Below are positions 45,047 through 53,147 of a stretch of DNA of 64,000 nt, piece after piece. The stretch is from positions 186,001 to 250,000 of the forward strand of contig NZ_BMIJ01000001.1 in assembly GCF_014641945.1 (NCBI RefSeq), in the 5' to 3' direction. Each line of letters opens with the position of its first letter. Position 1 is the first letter of the stretch. A model generated the notes under the pieces. The model ran no database searches and had not been told where the DNA came from. It saw only the letters and a list, made by a program, of their open reading frames with translations. Source of the DNA: Marinobacterium zhoushanense. GTDB lineage: Bacteria; Pseudomonadota; Gammaproteobacteria; Pseudomonadales; Balneatricaceae. Made by a program: the position numbers and the translations under genes.

Positions 45047-45075
45047 AGTATAAGCATCGCGCTCGGTGAATGCAA
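45047..45075 (-). promoter_or_regulatory. Sigma-70 promoter of ffs
   Basis: On the minus strand TTGCAT and TATACT are separated by 17 bases. The start would lie near 45040, leaving about 55 bases of 5' leader, which contains the dyad CTGTTCCG/CGGAACAG and is probably removed by processing. Confidence 0.75.
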
Positions 45076-45104
45076 ACGCCAAACGTAACGCCAGACAATG
45101 AGGG

Positions 45105-46139
45105 TTACTCTGCGGGTTTCGACTGTCCCAGACGCTCGACAATCCCCTTCGCTACCGACTTGATCAACGATTGATCGACCTGATCTAACGGCAGCGGACG
45201 GCACAGCCGCTGCGCCTGCAACCCGGTACGCGCCGTAAACAGCCCGGCGCCCAGCCCCTGCCCGGCTCGCGCCGACAGGGTCGCTGTCAGCGAGCTGCCC
45301 AGCGCCGCCGATCCGGCGTCGATCGCCATCTCGCTGAGTCCGGCGAAGGCCAGGTTGTGCAGCACCCGTTTCAGCAATATCCACTGCGTCGACGCCCCCG
45401 GCGCGACACCGTAAATGCCGGCAACCTCACGCAGCATGCGCAGATTGCGCCAGCCCACCAGCAGCATATCGAAACTGGCCCAGGGACTCAGCGCCACCAG
45501 CACACCGGACTCGACGGCATAACGCTGAACGCAGCGTCGCGCCCGTTCATCCTGTTCACTGAGCGCATGATGGGACAGGTAGCGCACGATCTCGCTGTCG
45601 CTATAGGCCGAATCGAGCAGCCGAATCGTTTCGTTCAACCGCTGCTCCTCCGGAGTGTTGCGGTAGTGTCGTTGCAGTTCTCGGAGCAGCGCACTGGCGC
45701 CGCCCTGCCCCTTGTGCTGCAACAAAGCCCTGGCATCCGTCTGAATCCGCTCGATCTGGCTCAACTGGCGCAAGCCCCTGAAGCTGCGCCAGAGTTGCAC
45801 GCTGCCGCTAATCGTCAGCAGCAGCAACAGGCTACTCACCACCGCGCCCAACGCCGGATGGGTAGTGAAGGACCAGTCCAGCAGGCGGTAGAGCTCGATA
45901 CTGACACCGGAAACCAGCACGGCACCTACCGAGATACCGAACAGGCGACGCCAGCCGCCGCGACCCTTTCTACTCGGGCCGCGACCCGCATCCGCGGTCT
46001 CGTCATCGGCACCAACATCACTAACCTGCTGCAGCGGGAACTCCCGAGCCGGCAATTCAGGCGATCTGGTCGGTGCTGCCGCATCGAGCTGTTTCGGGTC
46101 CAGCAATATCGGCTTGCGATACCCGTCGGCCTCACTCAT
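45105..46139 (-). CDS. ycjF: YcjF family (DUF697, TIGR01620) membrane protein
   Basis: A 344-residue protein with a charged N-terminus, two membrane helices (about residues 68-90 and 98-120) and a C-terminal DUF697 domain (ALSPWASFDMLLVGWRNLRMLREVAGIYG). It starts within the stop of ycjX (ATGA). The ycjX-ycjF pair is widespread in gammaproteobacteria, often induced by envelope or heat stress. Exact function is unknown. Confidence 0.9.
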   Translation of the reverse strand: MSEADGYRKPILLDPKQLDAAAPTRSPELPAREFPLQQVSDVGADDETADAGRGPSRKGRGGWRRLFGISVGAVLVSGVSIELYRLLDWSFTTHPALGAVVSSLLLLLTISGSVQLWRSFRGLRQLSQIERIQTDARALLQHKGQGGASALLRELQRHYRNTPEEQRLNETIRLLDSAYSDSEIVRYLSHHALSEQDERARRCVQRYAVESGVLVALSPWASFDMLLVGWRNLRMLREVAGIYGVAPGASTQWILLKRVLHNLAFAGLSEMAIDAGSAALGSSLTATLSARAGQGLGAGLFTARTGLQAQRLCRPLPLDQVDQSLIKSVAKGIVERLGQSKPAE

Positions 46140-47575
46140 CGAAACTGATCCCCGGTCATATACTCCAGCAGCTGGTCGAGCCGGATATGGTGTGATGGCT
46201 GCAGCTCGTTTTGCGGCAGTCGCCTGGGTGCAAAGTCGATAAAACGGAAACGCTCCTGGGTCCAGTCTTCGGCACGCGGCAGTTCGGTCGGCACCTCCCC
46301 CGGAAACAGCGCGATCTCCTCGTCGCTATCCTTGCGCCAGCCGCGCAGACAGGAGAGGGTTTGACCGTCGACCTGCGCCTCGGCGGCCTGGGTCGAGCGC
46401 ACGGACGCAATTGCCATGCAGCGCGTAGCTATCCCCTCGAAACCCATATCCCGCTGTGCATCCTGGATCATCAGCTCAAGGAAACGGTCCAGATTATGGT
46501 GCTGATTTGCCGTCACATGGTCGGCCTTGGTCGACGCGAACAGGACACGGTCGATCCGGGGTTTGAACAGACGGCGTAAAAAGCCGTTTCGCCCGTAATT
46601 GAAGCTCTGCAATATCCCGTTGAGCGCCCGCTGCATATCCTCGAAACAGGCCTCGCCCCGATTCAGGGTCTTGAGGCAGTCCACCAGTACCACCTGACGA
46701 TCAAAGCGGGAGAAGTGGCGCAGATAGAAAGGTCGCACCACCTGTTGCCGGTACTGTTCATAGCGCGATTTTAGTAGCGCAAGGAAACTGCCATCCGGAA
46801 TAGCCCCCATCGGCCAGGAGGGCAGAACCAAGGGGAAGAGCTGCAGCAGTTCGGTGCCCTCCAGCTCGCCCGGCAACACGCAGCGGCCCGGCTGCAGAAG
46901 GCTCAGCGCATAGGGGTCAGATCTGAGCCTGTGCAGCAGTCTGGTGTAGGTTCCACTGAGCTCCTGCAACAGTGCCGGTTCGGCCGGCGCATGCCAGTCG
47001 ACCTGCCGCAATCGCGTCAGCCAGTCCGACGCCACCGACAGGCGCGGCTCCTGCTCAAACAGCCGCTGCTGGCTCGCACACCACTGCTCAAAGCTCAGCT
47101 CCAGCATCGGCAGATCGAGCAGCCACTCGCCCGGATAGTCGATAATATCGAGATAGAGCGTGGCCGACTCACCCAGCACTCGACGCAGGCCCGGAGGCCG
47201 GCGGTAACGGATCGCCAGCCGCACCTCAGACAGCTCGCGGGTAGACGCTGGCCAATGCGGAGGCTCACGACCAAGGCCCGCTATCGCCTGCTGCAACGGA
47301 AAGGGGGTACCGGATTCATCACTGAGATCTCGGGAGCCGATGATCCTGCCACTAGTGGCCACATCAAAGAACGGCAGCGAGCCGCTTCTGTGTGCATGCA
47401 GTAGGTGATGCACCAACGCGCTAATGAACACGGTCTTGCCACTCTGACTAAGGCCCGTCACCGCCAGGCGAAGGTGGTGCTCCGTACTTTGCTCGGCCAG
47501 TTCGGCCAGCCTGTCGCGCAGCTGCTCTACGCGCTGATCACCGATCCAGGACTTCAGCCTGCCACCGATACCCAT
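46136..47575 (-). CDS. ycjX: YcjX family (DUF463) P-loop NTPase
   Basis: A 479-residue ATP/GTP-binding protein with Walker A GLSQSGKTVFI near residue 42, a Walker-B-like region YLDIIDYPGEWLLDLP, and FASTKADHVT resembling the TKxD guanine-specificity motif. It is the first gene of the ycjX-ycjF operon. The role is unknown but is probably tied to envelope stress. Confidence 0.92.
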   Translation of the reverse strand: MGIGGRLKSWIGDQRVEQLRDRLAELAEQSTEHHLRLAVTGLSQSGKTVFISALVHHLLHAHRSGSLPFFDVATSGRIIGSRDLSDESGTPFPLQQAIAGLGREPPHWPASTRELSEVRLAIRYRRPPGLRRVLGESATLYLDIIDYPGEWLLDLPMLELSFEQWCASQQRLFEQEPRLSVASDWLTRLRQVDWHAPAEPALLQELSGTYTRLLHRLRSDPYALSLLQPGRCVLPGELEGTELLQLFPLVLPSWPMGAIPDGSFLALLKSRYEQYRQQVVRPFYLRHFSRFDRQVVLVDCLKTLNRGEACFEDMQRALNGILQSFNYGRNGFLRRLFKPRIDRVLFASTKADHVTANQHHNLDRFLELMIQDAQRDMGFEGIATRCMAIASVRSTQAAEAQVDGQTLSCLRGWRKDSDEEIALFPGEVPTELPRAEDWTQERFRFIDFAPRRLPQNELQPSHHIRLDQLLEYMTGDQFR

Positions 47576-47638
47576 GGCCTCCCCTTACTCAGTCTGGCTC
47601 TGAAACTGCGATAACTCATGCCCGATGCAACGGCTGAC

Positions 47639-48253
47639 TCAAAGTGTGACCACTCTGACCGCAAGCCCCACCAACAGCGCTCCGGTTGCTCGCTCTACCC
47701 ACGTCGCACGCCGGCGTAACGCCTTCAGCAAACGTGGATGGGACAGCATCAACGCCACCAGCGAGTACCAGGCACCGTCAACCAGCGTGGCGGTCAAGAT
47801 CATCACCCACTGTGTCAGACTGCTCTGATCGGCGCTGACGAACTGGGAGAACAACGCCATGAAGAACAGCGCCAGCTTGGGGTTCAACAATGAAATCACG
47901 GCACCGGCGCGTGCAGCCCCCAGCAGAGAGTGCACCCGGGCTTCGCCCACATCCAGCGCCCCCGCCTCGCCGGCATGACGCCAGGCCTGAACGCCCATCC
48001 ACGCCAGGTAGGCGGCACCGGCCCAACTCAATGCGGTAAACACCAGCTGCTGCCCGGTCACCAGCAACGCCAGGCCATGTACGGTCAAAAACGCCCATAG
48101 TCCCACGCCTAAGGCGTGCGACAAGCCAGCGACGACACCGTGCCAGCGGCTGTTCCGCACCGTCTCTCGCAGCACCACGGCAAGACTGGGTCCCGGCGAC
48201 ATCGCGCCCATCAAACAGACCAACAGCAGCGAGCCCCACAACATCCACGACAT
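47639..48253 (-). CDS. LysE/RhtB-family amino acid exporter
   Basis: A 204-residue membrane protein of the LysE superfamily with six predicted helices; the N-terminal motif is GAMSPGPSLAVVLRETVRNSRWHGVVAGLSHALGVG. The ATG at 48253 with AAAGG eight bases upstream is preferred to the GTG at 48262. It should export an amino acid or related compound from the cytoplasm. Its promoter overlaps a strong palindrome. Confidence 0.9.
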   Translation of the reverse strand: MSWMLWGSLLLVCLMGAMSPGPSLAVVLRETVRNSRWHGVVAGLSHALGVGLWAFLTVHGLALLVTGQQLVFTALSWAGAAYLAWMGVQAWRHAGEAGALDVGEARVHSLLGAARAGAVISLLNPKLALFFMALFSQFVSADQSSLTQWVMILTATLVDGAWYSLVALMLSHPRLLKALRRRATWVERATGALLVGLAVRVVTL

Positions 48254-48289
48254 ATTCCACACCTTTCCCTGAATGAGCTATCGTCAGAT

Positions 48290-48318
48290 ATTATCCACCC
48301 TGACAGGTATCCTGTCAC
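48290..48318 (-). promoter_or_regulatory. Promoter of the LysE-family gene overlapped by a palindromic operator
   Basis: On the minus strand, GTGACA (48318-48313) and GATAAT (48295-48290) are 17 bases apart. The perfect dyad TGACAGG-tat-CCTGTCA (48301-48317) covers the -35 element and spacer, a repressor position. Confidence 0.6.
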
Positions 48319-48408
48319 ACCGATCAGATTTCCGCCGGGCCTCCACGGCAGCGGCAGCATGAGGTATAGTGCCGCCCTTGATGTAACAACGATATTTCGG
48401 GTATCAGC

Positions 48409-48939
48409 ATGGCGATTTCACTCCAGGACCAGCTCCTCAAGGCGGGTATAGCCAACAAGCAGCAGGCCAAAAAGGCCAAGCAGCAGAAAAAGAAAGAGAA
48501 GAAGGGACAGGCCCCGGCCGACACTGGCGACCAGCAGGCGGCACTGGAGGCCGCACGCAAGGCCAAAGCGGAGAAGGATCGGGAGCTTAACCGTCAGCGC
48601 GAGGCGGAGCAGGCACAAAAGGCGGCTACCGCCGAGGTGCGCCAACTGCTCAACCAGCACGCGGTACGCCTGCCCGCGAATGGCGAGACCCGTTATAACT
48701 TCGTCCACGAGAAAACGATCAAATCGCTCTGGATCGACGAGTCGCTGCTTAAACAGCTGGCCCGCGGTCAGTTGCTGATCGCGTTCTTCGACGGCCGCTA
48801 TCAGGTGGTGCCAGCCGAGATCGGTGATCGCATTGCCCAGCGTCTGGCCGATGTCATACTGCCGCGTCCGGAGTCGGAACAGCCGGCGGAGGACGATCCC
48901 TATGCTGAATATCAGATTCCTGACGATCTGATGTGGTGA
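48409..48939 (+). CDS. DUF2058 (YaiL) family protein
   Basis: A 176-residue protein with a lysine/alanine-rich coiled N-terminal half (LQDQLLKAGIANKQQAKKAKQQKKKEKK) and a more globular C-terminal half (RYNFVHEKTIKSLWIDESLLKQLARGQLLIAFFDGRYQVVPAEIGDRIAQR). The family is common in gammaproteobacteria and is of unknown function; basic N-terminus suggests RNA or ribosome association. A TATAGT at 48365 could be its -10. Confidence 0.88.
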   Translation: MAISLQDQLLKAGIANKQQAKKAKQQKKKEKKGQAPADTGDQQAALEAARKAKAEKDRELNRQREAEQAQKAATAEVRQLLNQHAVRLPANGETRYNFVHEKTIKSLWIDESLLKQLARGQLLIAFFDGRYQVVPAEIGDRIAQRLADVILPRPESEQPAEDDPYAEYQIPDDLMW

Positions 48940-48962
48940 TCGATCGGCTCCGGTAAGGGTAT

Positions 48963-48997
48963 ACTGTCGGAAACTTAGTTTCCTTTAATCAGACAGT
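48963..48997 (+). promoter_or_regulatory. Nested dyad, probable operator of the XRE-cupin regulator
   Basis: The perfect dyad GGAAAC-tta-GTTTCC (48969-48983) is nested in a second pair ACTGTC (48963-48968) and GACAGT (48992-48997). It lies 24-58 bases before the regulator's start, suited to autoregulation; it could also form an RNA hairpin after the DUF2058 gene. Confidence 0.5.
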
Positions 48998-49020
48998 GTT
49001 TCTCGACCGGAGCCCTTTCG

Positions 49021-49653
49021 ATGCCCGATCAACCCCGCTTTCTCCAGTCAGACAAACAGAGCCTGCAGGTGGAGCTTGCCGATATCGATGCACAGGTGGA
49101 GCCCCTGCACCTCGGTCAGCGCGTGCGTGAGATACGCCTGAGTCAAAACCTTACGCTCGAGGAGGCAAGCAAGCTTACCGGCCTGGCCCGCTCGACACTC
49201 TCGAAGATCGAAAACGAGCAGATCTCCCCCACATTCAGCGCCGTCACCAAACTGGTCAATGGATTGGGCATCGATATTCCGCAACTGTTCACCCAACCCA
49301 AGCGCGATCGCGCCGCTGGCGGTCGTCGCGACATTACCCGCTCCGGCGAGGGACGCCCGCATCCGACTCCCACCTACGAACATGAGCTGCTGTCGACCAC
49401 CCTGAGCAGCAAGAAGATGATCCCCTACCGTACCGTTGTGCGCGCCCGTGCATTCGAAGAGTACAAAGAGTGGGTGCGCCATGACGGGGAAGAGTTTCTC
49501 TACGTCCTCGACGGCCAGGTAATGCTGTACACAGAATTCTATGAGCCAATCCTGCTCGGAGTCGGCGACAGCGCATATTATGACTGCGAGATGGGACACG
49601 CCCTGGTATCGGTGGGCGAAGAGGATGCTTCCGTGCTCTGGGTCACGGCTTAG
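49021..49653 (+). CDS. XRE-family regulator with cupin domain
   Basis: A 210-residue regulator. Residues 27-85 form a helix-turn-helix (LGQRVREIRLSQNLTLEEASKLTGLARSTLSKIENEQISPTFSAVTKLVNGLGI), and residues 130-208 form a cupin ligand domain (HDGEEFLYVLDGQVMLYTEFYEPILLGVGDSAYYDCEMGHALVSVGEED). This layout is that of PuuR/SutR-type regulators of amine, amino acid or sulfur metabolism. CGGAG precedes the ATG. The effector is unknown. Confidence 0.92.
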   Translation: MPDQPRFLQSDKQSLQVELADIDAQVEPLHLGQRVREIRLSQNLTLEEASKLTGLARSTLSKIENEQISPTFSAVTKLVNGLGIDIPQLFTQPKRDRAAGGRRDITRSGEGRPHPTPTYEHELLSTTLSSKKMIPYRTVVRARAFEEYKEWVRHDGEEFLYVLDGQVMLYTEFYEPILLGVGDSAYYDCEMGHALVSVGEEDASVLWVTA

Positions 49654-49722
49654 CACTGGCAATCATCGCGTCGGCGCTTTAATGTTGCGATAAATAATTA
49701 CGAACGCGCAAGGGAACGCTTA

Positions 49723-50523
49723 ATGTCTCGCATCAATACCGATGACCTGCATATCCTGCTGATCGAGCCCTCGTCGACGCAACGCAAAATCATCATGCAG
49801 CAGCTGACCGGTGAGCATGTCGGCGCGATCGACGCAGTCAGCACTCAGGCCGAAGCGATCAGTTTTCTCGGCCGCCTGCGTCCGGATCTGGTGATCAGTT
49901 CGCTGCACTATGAAGATGGCTCGGCCGACCAGCTGCTGCGCCATATACGTTCAAACTCAGCCCTGTCCGACCTTCCGTTCATGCTGATCTCAAGCGAGAG
50001 ACGACGCGCACAGCTTGAGATATTCAAACAATCCGGCGTCGTGGCCATCCTGCCCAAGCCGTTCAACCAGGAACACCTGACCAAAGCGCTCAATGCCACA
50101 CTGGACCTGCTCGATCAGGACGACATTGAGCTGGAGATGTTCGATGTGGACAGCCTGCGGGTGCTGGTGGTCGACGACAGCCGCATGGCGCGCCGCCATA
50201 TCATGCGCGTGCTCGGCAACCTGGGCATACGCCACCTGATCGAAGCGGAAGATGGCCGCGAGGCGATCGAGCGCCTGCAGCGGGAAATGGTGGATCTGGT
50301 CGTAACCGACTACAACATGCCCGAGGTAAACGGCGCAGAGCTGGCCGAGTTCATTCGTCACTCCGAGCTACATGCCCATCTGCCGATTATGATGGTGACC
50401 TCAGAGGCCAACGATGCCCATCTGCGCAACATCAGCCAATCCGGCGTCGACGCGCTGGCTGACAAGCCGTTCGAACCGAATATGGTCAAGCAGTTGCTGA
50501 TGCGCCTGCTCGACCGGCAGTAG
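49723..50523 (+). CDS. Response regulator with two receiver domains
   Basis: A 266-residue protein of two tandem receiver domains and no output domain. The first (residues 5-125) is degenerate: the acidic pair region reads LLIEPSS and the phosphorylation site reads VISSLHYED, with serine where aspartate is expected. The second (residues 143-263) is canonical, with VVDDS, VVTDYNMPE (phospho-aspartate), MMVTSEA and DKPFEP lysine. CheY-like output through protein contact is likely. No kinase gene is adjacent. It converges on the alanine racemase gene. Confidence 0.92.
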   Translation: MSRINTDDLHILLIEPSSTQRKIIMQQLTGEHVGAIDAVSTQAEAISFLGRLRPDLVISSLHYEDGSADQLLRHIRSNSALSDLPFMLISSERRRAQLEIFKQSGVVAILPKPFNQEHLTKALNATLDLLDQDDIELEMFDVDSLRVLVVDDSRMARRHIMRVLGNLGIRHLIEAEDGREAIERLQREMVDLVVTDYNMPEVNGAELAEFIRHSELHAHLPIMMVTSEANDAHLRNISQSGVDALADKPFEPNMVKQLLMRLLDRQ

Positions 50524-50539
50524 GTCACACACCTACCCT

Positions 50540-51622
50540 TTACTCGTGGTGGTAGTAACGGGGCACCCGGGGGGTCAGACAGGTTACCAGGGTGTAGGGG
50601 ATGGTGTCGCACCAGGGTGCCACCTCTGACGCCGGCAACTGCTTGCCGAACAGTTCGACGCGATCACCGATCCGGGCTTCCGGCAGATCGGTCAGATCGA
50701 TCGTCATCATATCCATCGACACCCGACCGGCGACCGGCACTCGCTGCCCGCGCACAACCACCGGAGTACCATTCCTGGCATGACGGGGGTAGCCGTCACC
50801 GTAGCCCATGGCGATCGTGCCGATGCGGGTTGGCCGTTCGCAGACGAAGGTACCGCCGTAACCGACCCTCTCACCCACAGCCACCTCACGGATTGCGATG
50901 ATCTCGGTGCTCAGCGTCATCGCCGGCTGCAACTGGTCGGCCACCGGCTGTGGCGCCATGAACGGCGTCGCCCCGTACAACATCATCCCCGGTCGCAGCC
51001 AGTTCCGGTGAGCCGTTGGCCAAGCCATGACCGCTGCCGAGTTACTCAAGCTGGCGGCAAGACCCGAGCTACCTGCCAACGCTTCGAAACACTCGATCTG
51101 CTGCGCTGTAGCGGGCTGGTCCGGTTCATCCGAACGGGCGAAGTGGGTCATCAGGATCACCTCACTTACGCAGGACAACGCCTGCAGACGCTCAACCATC
51201 GACGGCACCTGATCCGGTGCGAAACCCAGACGGTGCATGCCGGTATCCACCTTCAGAAATACCGGGAAACGGCTCTTCATCTGCGCCTGCTCCAGAGCGC
51301 ACAACTGATGCTCGCTATGCACCGCCGGCCAGAAATCCTGGCTATCCACCAGCGGCAGCTCGGCTTCGTCGAAGCAGCCCTCGAGCAGCATGATCGGCTT
51401 ACGGATACCGGCGGCACGCAGCTCCAACGCCTCCTCGATACAGGCCACACCAAAAGCTGGAACCTCGGGTTCAAGCGCCCGGGCAACGGCGATCGCGCCG
51501 TGGCCATAGGCGTTGGCCTTGACGATAGCTGCGGCACGCGCCCTAGGCGCCTGCGCACAGGCCAGTCGGTAGTTATGCCGGATCGCGTTCAGATCCACAT
51601 CGGCACGCACCTTTCGACTCAT
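50540..51622 (-). CDS. Alanine racemase
   Basis: A 360-residue pyridoxal-phosphate enzyme that interconverts L- and D-alanine in the cytoplasm. The cofactor lysine lies in AIVKANAYGHGA (about residue 34) and the catalytic tyrosine in ERVGYGGTFVCERPTRIGTIAMGYGDGYPRH. It could be the catabolic DadX or the biosynthetic Alr; location after a RidA gene and next to an Lrp-type gene and sodium:alanine symporter favours DadX. It follows ridA by 25 bases on the same strand. Confidence 0.94.
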   Translation of the reverse strand: MSRKVRADVDLNAIRHNYRLACAQAPRARAAAIVKANAYGHGAIAVARALEPEVPAFGVACIEEALELRAAGIRKPIMLLEGCFDEAELPLVDSQDFWPAVHSEHQLCALEQAQMKSRFPVFLKVDTGMHRLGFAPDQVPSMVERLQALSCVSEVILMTHFARSDEPDQPATAQQIECFEALAGSSGLAASLSNSAAVMAWPTAHRNWLRPGMMLYGATPFMAPQPVADQLQPAMTLSTEIIAIREVAVGERVGYGGTFVCERPTRIGTIAMGYGDGYPRHARNGTPVVVRGQRVPVAGRVSMDMMTIDLTDLPEARIGDRVELFGKQLPASEVAPWCDTIPYTLVTCLTPRVPRYYHHE

Positions 51623-51647
51623 TAAGATCCTCCTCCGCCACAGCCGA

Positions 51648-52037
51648 TTAGCCGGCTGTCACCATAATGCCTTCTACTTCAATATCCACGCCTTTGGGCA
51701 GTTGCTTGACGGCATAGGCTGCACGCGCCGGGTACGGCTCTTTGAAGTAACGCCCCATGACGCTGTTCACCTGGGCAAAATGATCCATGTCCGACAGCAG
51801 GATGGTCAGTTTGACGATATCGGCCAGGGAGCCGCCTGCCGCCTCTGCTACCGCACTCAGGTTTTCAAATACCTGTACCGCCTGAGCCTCGAAGGACTCG
51901 GTAACGACCTCCATGGTTTCCGGCACCAGGGGGATCTGCCCCGACATGTACACGGTGGTACCGACCTTAACGGCCTGCGAGTAGGTGCCGATCGCCGCCG
52001 GCGCCTTGTCTGTGCTGATAATGCTCTTATTGGACAT
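51648..52037 (-). CDS. ridA: RidA family enamine/imine deaminase
   Basis: A 129-residue RidA protein. It contains [23 protein letters not shown] and the conserved arginine in [22 protein letters not shown]. It hydrolyses reactive 2-aminoacrylate and similar imines. The ATG at 52037 follows AAGGAT. The ridA-racemase order matches the dad locus of Pseudomonas, where an imine-producing D-amino-acid dehydrogenase is also present. Confidence 0.94.
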   Translation of the reverse strand: MSNKSIISTDKAPAAIGTYSQAVKVGTTVYMSGQIPLVPETMEVVTESFEAQAVQVFENLSAVAEAAGGSLADIVKLTILLSDMDHFAQVNSVMGRYFKEPYPARAAYAVKQLPKGVDIEVEGIMVTAG

Positions 52038-52351
52038 AGTAAATCCTTTCAATAATGCTTCTGGAATGGGTCAGGAAGCGGCGGAGGACCTGACGCCAGT
52101 ATCATCCCCTATGCGACCCACTGATCGCCAGCCCCAATCCGACATGCAGATACACATTACTCATACCCGAGTAGCGGGAAGCGCCACTTTGCCTTATCTT
52201 GTAGCAGCCGACGCATAACGATTGACCGCTGGCACCAACCGGGATTGAGATTAATTCTAAGCGATCAGACGAATTAATTTTTTGCGAATTTACAGAAAAC
52301 TCGATAAAATAAACCGGTTAATAAAAGTTTATTGGCGAAAAATACTGAATT
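52038..52351. promoter_or_regulatory. Divergent regulatory region between ridA and the Lrp-type gene
   Basis: No gene is seen in these 314 bases. The part near the Lrp-type gene (52240-52350) is very AT-rich and contains the dyad AATAAAC/GTTTATT (52308-52333). AT-rich, loosely symmetric sequence suits Lrp binding and likely controls both directions. I could not fix either promoter with confidence. Confidence 0.5.
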
Positions 52352-52852
52352 ATGGCCAGTTTGCAGAAAACAAGAAAACTCGACCGAATCGACCGCAATA
52401 TCCTGACGATCCTCCAGGGCGAGGGGCGCATCTCCTATACGGAGCTGGCCGACAGGGTTGGTCTATCGACCACGCCCTGCATGGAGCGGGTCAAGCGACT
52501 GGAACGCGATGGCGTGATTACCGGGTACCATGCCAAGGTGAACCCGGAGATGCTCGATTTCAATCTGCTGGTCTTCGTCGAGATTGCGCTCTCCTATCAA
52601 TCGCCCGATGCGTTCGAAAAGTTCAACCGGGCGGTCGATACCCTGCCCTACATTCTCGAGTGCCACCTGGTATCCGGTGACGCCGATTACCTGCTCAAGG
52701 CGCGTTTGCATGATATGTCCCAGTACCGCGAACTTCTGGGCCAGATGCTGCTGACCCTACCCGGTGTCAAGAACTCGAAGAGCTATATCGTCATGGAGGA
52801 GGTCAAGGAGCAATCCGAACTTCCGACCGACATATCTGCCAGGGGCGAGTGA
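52352..52852 (+). CDS. Lrp/AsnC-family transcriptional regulator
   Basis: A 166-residue Lrp-type protein. The HTH is LDRIDRNILTILQGEGRISYTELADRVGLSTTPCMERVKRLERDGVITGYHAKV, followed by an RAM/AsnC ligand domain (VEIALSYQSPDAFEKFNRAV, ILECHLVSGDADYLLKARLHDM). High similarity to Lrp/DadR in the HTH suggests control by alanine or leucine. It is divergent from ridA-racemase and upstream of an alanine symporter, so alanine catabolism is the most likely target. Confidence 0.93.
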   Translation: MASLQKTRKLDRIDRNILTILQGEGRISYTELADRVGLSTTPCMERVKRLERDGVITGYHAKVNPEMLDFNLLVFVEIALSYQSPDAFEKFNRAVDTLPYILECHLVSGDADYLLKARLHDMSQYRELLGQMLLTLPGVKNSKSYIVMEEVKEQSELPTDISARGE

Positions 52853-53053
52853 ACCTCCACTCGCCCTGTTCCGCTTGCACCGCCCGCTCCTCTCCAGCCA
52901 ACCCGGCATATAACCCGGCAAAATCCGTCCCGCGAACCTATGCTAACTTCGTCAGGCAGGGATCGCGCCGCCTTGTTCAAAAAATTTTTTATCCAACTTT
53001 AATAGACAGGATAAGATTTAATTTTTAGGATTTGCGCCTTCTGACCTTAAAAA

Positions 53054-53125
53054 CACTGCTACTTTTTATAAAAGCAGTGATAAAAACCATAACAACAACC
53101 CATATCAGGCCAGGTCAGCTGATAT
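53054..53125 (+). promoter_or_regulatory. Leader dyads upstream of the alanine symporter gene
   Basis: Two perfect seven-base inverted repeats lie before the start codon: CACTGCT/AGCAGTG (53054-53079) and ATATCAG/CTGATAT (53102-53125). The second ends 23 bases before the ATG. They may be binding sites or leader hairpins. No glycine-riboswitch signature was recognised. Confidence 0.4.
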
Positions 53126-53147
53126 CTCTAAACTGCGGAGACTCACC

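Noticed and set aside
52853..53147. Glycine riboswitch before the alanine symporter gene
   Set aside because: The region has dyads but not the conserved glycine aptamer sequences.
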